This document shows, piece by piece, positions 28,601 through 33,514 of a stretch of DNA of 33,514 nt (position 1 is the stretch's first letter; each line of letters starts with the position of its first letter). The position numbers and the translations under genes are program-made. Under the pieces are notes generated by a model. That model was given only the letters and a program-made list of their open reading frames with translations, was not told the DNA's origin and searched no databases. Location of the stretch: contig NMRA01001185.1 in assembly GCA_002633005.1 (NCBI GenBank), forward strand, positions 1 through 33,514. The letters are read 5' to 3'. Source of the stretch: Phoronis australis. Its lineage: Eukaryota; Phoronida; Phoronidae.

Positions 28601-30451
28601 TTAGCAAATCACTTAAGCAGATCAAATTACTGCTTTGCCATCTTCAACTTCTGTGAAGTAGCTATATCATCCTACAATATTTGAAAAATGAAGACAAGAC
28701 AAACTTTACACTCGTCTGGCATCTACTACATGTGTCTGAGCTACACAAGAAAACAAACAGGTTATGGTAAACACTCACCAGTTTCTGACAAACACAATTT
28801 TGTCAAATTGACCCTTTCTTCACAAATCGAAGGCTTTTTCCGTGAATATCCCCAGATTCTCAAAACATTCTCTGGTGTTAGCTATAGTAAATAACTTAAG
28901 ACTGTAAAAAATTTCAATGGAATACTATTTGCCTTTTTGAAAAAAGTGGAAAATATAACTTCACCTGTCTGACATATTGTGTCATAAACTGGTGAGATCT
29001 AAGGGTATTGGGAATAAACTGGTGAGATCTAAAGGTATTGGGAATAAACTGGTGAGATCTAAGGGTATTGGGAATAAACTGGTGAGATCTAAGGGTATTG
29101 GGAATAAACTGGTGAGATCTAAGGGTATTGGGAATAAACTGGTGAGATCTAAGGGTATTGGGAATAAACTGGTGAGATCTAAGGGTGTTGGGAATAAACT
29201 GGTGAGATCTAAGGGTATTGGGAATTGATGGCTTCAAATGTTTGACTAACCACACAGTATAGTTGGCTGGATTCAGTTTGGCAGCGTCTGTGGAGAGTTG
29301 GAACGCTCGCTCACTTCGCTCGTCAGACTTGAGTACGGCACGGAAGTAGTCATAGACATCACGGACTGAAAATAAGAATTTGTCAAAATAAAATTTAATA
29401 CTCAAATGCCAAAATAAAACGGCATACATTGTTCATAAACTTTGTCATACACACGAGTCAGAATAATTGGTTCCAAACTGGAAAAGAATGAAAATTCATT
29501 TTGCTCTTTTGTTTACATTTAGTGACTCATTCCTCTCGCTATCACAGGCAATGCTCAAAATAAGTCTCTTAAAGCAGAATGCCAAAATGTTTTTGACATA
29601 TTTGGTTATTTTAAATGTACGCAAGATAACATTGTTTTCTACTTCCAATAAATCGTATAACTGATGGATAAAAAGAGAATGATGTTCTCAGCATATTTCA
29701 CTTTCCAGCATTTTGTTCCAGATCTCTATTTCAGTTAAAAACATCAGGAAAGCAATTATAAGGTTACACTAACTAATAACAAAGACACAGGAAACAATAC
29801 AGACCACCATGTCACTTCATTAATCAGAAACAGGTGACAGTAATCAGGGGTCTCGATGCCTTGCTTGTGACACTGAACATTGGGTGAAATAAGCCTTAGA
29901 AAAATAAAAAAACAGAAAATAGTTGAATTTTTTACTAAAACAAAAGAAATCTGCATCCAGTTAGAACTTCAATGAGGGATGTTCTGACACTGGAGAGAAA
30001 ATATTGATCAACAAGTGGAAACAGATGAAGGTCCAGTATTAGGTAATAGTATTGCTTAAACAAGTGGAAACAGATGAAGGTCCAGTATTAGGTAATAGTC
30101 ACATACAAGAGACGATCTAATGCACAGTCTTCTTTACTTTCAGTCAAATAACATAGTTTTCTTCCTTTAGACTGTTATTAAATTGCTATAATTTATGATT
30201 GAAATGTAATTATTTGCCATTGAGCAAATGTATCCTCACACAAATTATGCTCGTTGTTTGGCATTTCAGTAGTTTTCCAGACAGTGAAACCGTTTTGTAT
30301 CCAAACACTCACATTTGTCAGAATAGGCAATTTTTACTACAGGGCTGGGTCCATCATTCTGAGGGATTGGGGTCACATCCTGCCACTCAGGACGATCCCT
30401 ATAGAACACCCAGGTTTCACTACCATTTTCATCTGAGCTAGAGTCGGCCAT
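19508..30451 (-). CDS. FNTA: Protein farnesyltransferase/geranylgeranyltransferase type-1 subunit alpha, complete, 8 coding exons, 320 aa
   Basis: Alpha subunit shared by farnesyltransferase and GGTase-I, cytosolic zinc enzymes that attach C15 or C20 isoprenoids to CaaX cysteines of Ras-, Rho- and lamin-type proteins. The beta subunits carry zinc and are not in the window. Coding exons: 30451-30313, 29365-29251, 25762-25658, 24935-24825, 24229-24068, 21083-21021, 20482-20308, 19600-19508. All are GT-AG; phases are 1,2,2,2,2,2,0. The protein shows the YRDRPEW and [10 protein letters not shown] entry motifs, [20 protein letters not shown], and the alpha-helical prenyltransferase repeats [32 protein letters not shown] and NESPWSYL. 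K149 and Y151 correspond to mammalian alpha K164 and Y166, which contact the diphosphate. The start was chosen by A at -3 and G at +4; an in-frame ATG 21 bases upstream has weak context and lies before a possible acceptor. It lacks the proline-rich N-terminal extension of vertebrates and has a short C-terminus. Confidence 0.97.
20308..20482 (-). CDS. FNTA: FNTA coding exon 7 (residues 232-290)
   Basis: Encodes (G)[37 protein letters not shown] and [20 protein letters not shown] plus E. The acceptor is ATTTCAG|CAT. The donor GAG|GTTGGT is weak (T at +3, G at +4 and +5), the poorest site in the gene, but it gives the correct phase 0 join to LCEAL. Confidence 0.93.
21021..21083 (-). CDS. FNTA: FNTA coding exon 6 (residues 211-231)
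   Basis: A 63-base exon encoding (S)[20 protein letters not shown], the last recognisable helical-repeat motif. Acceptor is TTTTCAG|TTT and donor is AGG|GTAAGA, phase 2. Separated from exon 5 by a ~3-kb intron that contains the N gap; frame and homology continue cleanly across it. Confidence 0.93.
22585..23150. other. Sequencing/assembly gap of 566 N
   Basis: A run of unknown bases inside an interspersed repeat, where assemblies often break. Open frames reported across it are meaningless. Confidence 1.
23454..23486. repeat. GGAC tetranucleotide tract
   Basis: GGACGGAC repeats interrupted by a GCCGCCC segment, part of the interspersed element rather than an independent microsatellite. Confidence 0.8.
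24068..24229 (-). CDS. FNTA: FNTA coding exon 5 (residues 157-210)
   Basis: Encodes (R)[36 protein letters not shown] and [17 protein letters not shown]. Acceptor is CTACAG|ACA and donor is CAG|GTAAGC, phase 2. Strong family match throughout. Confidence 0.97.
24825..24935 (-). CDS. FNTA: FNTA coding exon 4 (residues 120-156), active-site repeat
   Basis: Encodes (W)[18 protein letters not shown], then [18 protein letters not shown], with K149 and Y151 of the diphosphate-contact region. Acceptor is CTTCAG|GCA. Donor CACAG|GTTTGT splits R157. Confidence 0.96.
25566..25623. repeat. 20-bp-arm inverted repeat (stem-loop) in FNTA intron 3
   Basis: Arms AACCTTATCAGAGTCTGTAA (25566-25585) and TTACAGACTCAGATAAGGTT (25604-25623) pair with a single mismatch. 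The 18-base loop contains AAGTT/AACTT that can extend the stem. It lies 35 bases inside the intron from the exon 3 donor, in the FNTA transcript. Confidence 0.75.
25658..25762 (-). CDS. FNTA: FNTA coding exon 3 (residues 85-119), exactly one helical repeat
   Basis: Encodes (W)[17 protein letters not shown] and [17 protein letters not shown]. Both borders are phase 2 within the repeat Trp codon, so the exon is one 35-residue prenyltransferase-alpha repeat. Acceptor is TTCTAG|GCA and donor is TG|GTGAGT. Confidence 0.96.
26160..28010. repeat. Block of decayed, periodic copies of the interspersed repeat in FNTA intron 2
   Basis: Words like ATTGCCACTAGGTGGC and CCATCTGAAAATGG recur roughly every 110-160 bp (near 26270, 26404, 26670, 26815, 27094, 27461, 27604, 27741 and 27901). 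Each is followed by phrases like AAATTTCATGAAAAT and TACAGAGGCAAAC. The block looks like several nested or tandem old copies of the element at 22369-23529. Boundaries are approximate. Confidence 0.6.
28011..28983 (-). other. FNTA: FNTA intron 2, remaining part
   Basis: AT-rich with no exon-like segment recognised between the decayed repeat block and the 30-bp array. Confidence 0.6.
28984..29225. repeat. 30-bp minisatellite, ~8 nearly identical copies, beside FNTA exon 2
   Basis: The unit is ATAAACTGGTGAGATCTAAG then GGTATTGGGA. Only two substitutions are visible in eight copies (second and seventh), so amplification or homogenisation is recent. It ends ~25 bases from the exon 2 donor. Because 30 is a multiple of three, it is open in several frames on both strands; no protein is implied. 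Confidence 0.95.
29251..29365 (-). CDS. FNTA: FNTA coding exon 2 (residues 47-84)
   Basis: Encodes (F)[19 protein letters not shown] and [18 protein letters not shown], almost colinear with vertebrate FNTA. The acceptor is TTTTCAG|TCC. The donor TGTG|GTTAGT lies inside the conserved Trp-85 codon (TG|G). A 30-bp minisatellite starts only ~25 bases past this exon. Confidence 0.96.
30011..30099. repeat. 40-bp perfect direct repeat, two copies, period 49
   Basis: ACAAGTGGAAACAGATGAAG and GTCCAGTATTAGGTAATAGT occur at 30011-30050 and again at 30060-30099, with no mismatch. Located in FNTA intron 1. Confidence 0.9.
30313..30451 (-). CDS. FNTA: FNTA coding exon 1 (residues 1-46)
   Basis: Encodes [20 protein letters not shown] and [20 protein letters not shown], then IAYSDK. 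The consensus donor AAAT|GTGAGT splits F47 after its first base. An acidic, serine-rich start replaces the longer vertebrate N-terminus. Confidence 0.95.
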
Positions 30452-31933
30452 AGTTTCTGAAAATACAAGCATTGAAACATGTATAAAATACACTTTTGTG
30501 AAATAGTTTCTGTCGTACTTGAATTGAAAAAACATGCAAAACTAATCAAAAGTGGTGAAAGTAATTGGGGTATTTGGTCACTGAATCAAGAAGTGTATAA
30601 CAGTAACTAATGACAATCATACAAAGTTAAATCTAAGCCAGCGGGTCACCTACATAAGTGATTCTCAAGTCTTGGTTTTGATGCAAATCGGGCTTTGCCT
30701 TAAAGCAGCAAGTTTGGATTTGATTGGAGAATTAGCTGCATGCTAAAGGGAGGATTTCTTAGATGTATCATTAACAGGGCTGGAGAATTAGGATACTCAT
30801 CGATACAAAATCCCTGGACTCAATAAGTTGAATCACTTGAAGAAAGCTTCTATCATGAAAGTCAGCATCCTTTAATGGTTTTTGTATTAGAAACACTACA
30901 CTTCTTAAGGCCTAATCTAAACATTTTGACAGGTGACCCTCAGCTACAGTGTGCTTGAAACAGTACATGAAGACTGCCATGTTGACAAGTTGTTAAAAAA
31001 GGAATTCTATAGGTTGCAACAACCTGTTTCTAAATGGAGTAAACTCAGAAAGGGCATGTCAGCTGGCACCACGTTCATTCGATACAATAGTCAATATTCG
31101 GCATTTTACGTACTACATTATATTATGTATAAATAGAGCTTCAGAAACGTTTTTGGCACCACATGGGACCTTCCTCTTTTCTAACAGAACTTGAAGGAAG
31201 TGATTGCTTTTCAATAGCCAATAGTATATGCAGTGAAGATTTTTTCCTCCAGTGTGACCATTGACCACTAACTTCTACTGAATGCCATATTCAAATGATC
31301 AATCGAGGCGAACTTTAGGTTTTTCAGACATTTTACACCTCCTTCCCACTTCATCAAAACTTGGAGGAAACTCGTTTCTAGGCAACACATTTTAGCCAAT
31401 ATTACCACGAATGCCAGAATGATTGAACATTTTCATGGCATCCCCAGCTTTCACTGCACTAAAACTCAGGGTGAAGTTTAGCCTCGGCAAGTCACCAAAG
31501 GGAAATACTGCATGTTATTGTCAAATGCACACGCTATGAAACTTTTTTGACAGTTATGAAACCTCAGTTCATTGCAAATATAGATCATGTGTCGCAAGAC
31601 TGGCATCATTGGTTGGTTGATATGTGGTGTGTGAAGTTATATGCACAAAGGTATGAAATTCCGAGCTCGTTCAAGCTTTCTCACGTTGTTGTGTTTTTTG
31701 GGTATTTATTAATGAAGTTGGTTATCTGTTAAAAAAACAGATTTTCATCTGGCTTTGTCCATATTAGAAAGTTTATAAAGCCATTTTTATATTTAAAGTC
31801 GGGATGGGCCTAGTTGATGCATACCTAATCTTGAGAAAATTTGCGATTTTATGTCCAGCTTCATTGAGAAATGTAGCCAATGACCAAGAGGCCTTGAGGA
31901 CATATTCTTAATTTGAAGTGCGGAAACTTGACA
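30452..31933. other. FNTA 5' flank, no gene seen
   Basis: Upstream of the FNTA start on the minus strand. A possible acceptor (TTTTCAG, ending five bases before the ATG) hints at a 5' UTR intron, but no CpG-rich promoter or convincing first exon was found here. Confidence 0.45.
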
Positions 31934-32018
31934 ATTTAAGATATATTTTGATTACATTGAACATGAGATGCGACGATTTAAGATATATTTTGAATACATT
32001 GAACAGAAGATGCGATTG
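31934..32018. repeat. ~40-bp direct repeat, two copies, period ~42
   Basis: ATTTAAGATATATTTTGATT and ACATTGAACATGAGATGCGA recur with a few substitutions from 31976. It lies just left of the foldback element. Confidence 0.8.
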
Positions 32019-32064
32019 AAGAGACGATTGCCAAGATATCAGACAGTGCTCATCTACTGTACAC

Positions 32065-32673
32065 TTAGACAGTGACCACTGTCTCTGGCTGGCTCAGTAG
32101 AGGCGGTGGAGCTCTTATAAGAGCTGCATACGCTGGAAGCTTTTCAGCGAATTGTTCCTCACACTGATTAAAACATCAAAGTCACTTTGTTATAAGTACC
32201 TTTTGCGCATAGAGGAAAAGCTTAGGAGGCTGTCAATGTCTTTAATTCCTTTCAACTCAAACAAGTACTCCCGTTATCAAACTTTTTCTTCGAGCAGTCC
32301 TTCGTTAAGTTCCCAAATTAATCAGAAACTGGCCATTTTTAACACTGCGCATGGCAGGTGGTATGACGCCATATCCCCAGTGTTGCGTGCAGTGAAAAAA
32401 TGGCCAGTTACCGATTTTGGGAACTGAGCAAGGGACTGCTCGAACAAAACGTTTGATAACGGGAGTATTTGATTGAGTTGTAAGGAATTAAAGACATCGA
32501 TAACCTAGTTTCAAAGGTTCCCTCTCTATGCAAAAGGTATTTTATAATGTGACTTCAAATGATCTTTTAGTCGGTGTGACGCACGATTCGCTGAAAAGCT
32601 TCCCGCGTATGAAGCTCCTACAGGAGCTACACTGTGTCTACTGAGCCAGCTAGAGACAGTGGTCACTATCTAA
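32065..32673. mobile_element. ~609-bp palindromic foldback element (MITE-like)
   Basis: The left arm starts TTAGACAGTGACCACTGTCT. The reverse complement of the right end starts TTAGATAGTGACCACTGTCT, and the arms remain alignable to the centre near 32369 (about four-fifths identity by eye). Shared blocks are GGAAGCTTTTCAGCGAAT, GTCTTTAATTCCTT, ATACTCCCGTTATCAAA and TTCGAGCAGTCC. The first 16 bases after TTA (GACAGTGACCACTGTC) form their own hairpin. If the ends are GACAGTG/CACTATC, both sides are flanked by TA. It has no transposase. The open frame at 32152-32427 is part of the arm sequence. Confidence 0.85.
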
Positions 32674-33071
32674 TAGTACTTCACATTTAACCTCGGAGGG
32701 CCGGGGCCGTGCCCCCCCAAAATTTTCAGACGTTAGGGTTAAACCGTGGCAACTGGCATAGGCGTGGATGCCATGACTGATGTACCAACATTAAAAATAA
32801 GATTAGACTATGCAGTTGGCCCGCGCTGAATCTCAGTGACCACGAACTTCAGATGTTCAGGAAGTGTGTACATTTTTGGAACACACTATAGTTTTCCCCA
32901 GCCACCAGAAAGTGGACTACAGGTGGTGTTTCAACTAAGCATTTTGAAACAGCCACAAAGACACTATACCAGGGACTTTAGTACCTCACCTTTTCAAAAA
33001 AACTCCTTCAAAGAATGACCATACTATGAAATAAAGTGTTTCCGAAACTGGACCATAATAGAACGAATCCC
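32674..33071. other. Intergenic DNA, no gene seen
   Basis: Contains a GGGCCGGGGCC/GCCCCCCC GC-rich patch near 32700-32720. Nothing else recognisable. Confidence 0.4.
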
Positions 33072-33293
33072 TTAGAGCGAGCGCAGACGGAGGTACAAGC
33101 TGCCTGTCTCAAGTGAATCACAGCTGAGCTGACCAGCAACTAGCTTTAGTTCATTGGGAATTTCGTATTTGCGCACTGTTAGATCCACTTGAGGCAGCTC
33201 CTCGCTACAGGTCAGTGTATTTGTCCTAAGGCCCATTCTTACTCTCCATGTTGGTTCAGGGTTACTGATCAACTCAACTCTTGATGGCTTCAT
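33072..33293 (-). CDS. Unrecognised 73-aa open frame, possibly a terminal exon fragment
   Basis: Starts MKPSRVELISNPEPTWRVRM and ends SLYLRLRSL then TAA. The composition is protein-like, but I do not recognise a family. The ATG is in weak context, and the flanking DNA to the right looks like a mobile element. It could be a chance frame. Confidence 0.15.
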   Translation of the reverse strand: MKPSRVELISNPEPTWRVRMGLRTNTLTCSEELPQVDLTVRKYEIPNELKLVAGQLSCDSLETGSLYLRLRSL

Positions 33294-33308
33294 CCCCGGG
33301 TTTGTCCC

Positions 33309-33470
33309 AGGGGCGGATCCAGGATTTTGAGTTTGATGGGTAGGGCAGAGTATTAGCTAGGGTTTTACCTGTCAGAAATTCGGACCCCCGAACCGGCTGC
33401 CAAATGGTATCTGGGATTATTTTATGGGGGCCATGGCCTCTTGGCCACCCCTAAATCTGCAACTGTTCCC
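33309..33470. mobile_element. Possible hAT-type MITE or element end
   Basis: CCAGGGGCGGATCCAGGATT at about 33308-33327 resembles a terminal sequence common among invertebrate hAT-like elements. A degenerate inverted counterpart, ACCCCTAAATCTGCAACTG then TTCCCCT, lies near 33447-33472. No duplication was resolved. Confidence 0.35.
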
Positions 33471-33514
33471 CTACCTAGGGTGGACGTGGGAGATTCGGTA
33501 CAAATATGGTGGCA

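Noticed and set aside
28984-29225. CRISPR array
   Set aside because: Repeats are directly adjacent with no spacers, and the host is eukaryotic.
28977-29228. 83-codon frame of [10 protein letters not shown] repeats
   Set aside because: Translation of the 30-bp intronic minisatellite, open because 30 is divisible by three.
28914-29429. 171-codon minus-strand frame as a single protein
   Set aside because: Only residues from [10 protein letters not shown] to ANYTV are real (FNTA exon 2). The rest is intron, including the minisatellite.
30451-30535. Longer FNTA N-terminus from upstream in-frame ATGs (for example at 30472)
   Set aside because: Upstream ATGs have weak context and lie before a plausible acceptor AG; MADSSS has A at -3 and G at +4.
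32152-32427. 91-codon plus-strand frame
   Set aside because: Entirely within the left arm and centre of the palindromic element; no transposase motifs.

Overview
The window is nuclear DNA from an animal, most likely a marine invertebrate. The genes are split by many GT-AG introns. Intergenic and intronic DNA is AT-rich, CpG-poor and full of minisatellites, foldback elements and a tRNA-derived SINE. There are no operons or ribosome-binding sites. I could not name the species. The protein relationships and repeat style would fit an echinoderm, hemichordate, cephalochordate or mollusc.

Two genes can be read in full, both on the minus strand. (1) An aldo/keto reductase of 340 residues lies at 12909-5246 in eight coding exons. 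It has the complete Asp-Tyr-Lys-His catalytic tetrad and the C-terminal NADPH-binding segment. (2) FNTA, the shared alpha subunit of protein farnesyltransferase and geranylgeranyltransferase type I, lies at 30451-19508 in eight coding exons and is 320 residues long. Every junction was checked for GT/AG, phase and reading-frame continuity. The two genes have no known functional link, and nothing suggests co-regulation beyond adjacency.

Layout: 1-3330 is gene-poor and partly CpG-rich. A decayed interspersed repeat occupies about 3340-4014. The AKR gene follows at 5246-12909. CpG-rich DNA at about 15820-16130 contains a good minus-strand splice donor and is a plausible AKR promoter and 5' noncoding exon. 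Next come a small MITE-like element (16168-16308), a 41-bp minisatellite (17171-17710) and a SINE with a clean target-site duplication (18707-18946). FNTA fills 19508-30451, and its intron 5 contains a sequencing gap of 566 N. Upstream of FNTA is a palindromic foldback element of about 609 bp (32065-32673), then a possible hAT-type MITE at the right edge.

The most unusual observation is in the last AKR intron. A minisatellite of about 23 copies with a 38-42 bp unit is built from the junction between that intron and the terminal exon. The array therefore repeats the real 3' splice acceptor plus the first ~30 coding bases, and about 19 copies keep the acceptor AG. A second notable pattern is that copies of one interspersed repeat family carry close matches to the CTCF core motif, with three in the best-preserved copy.
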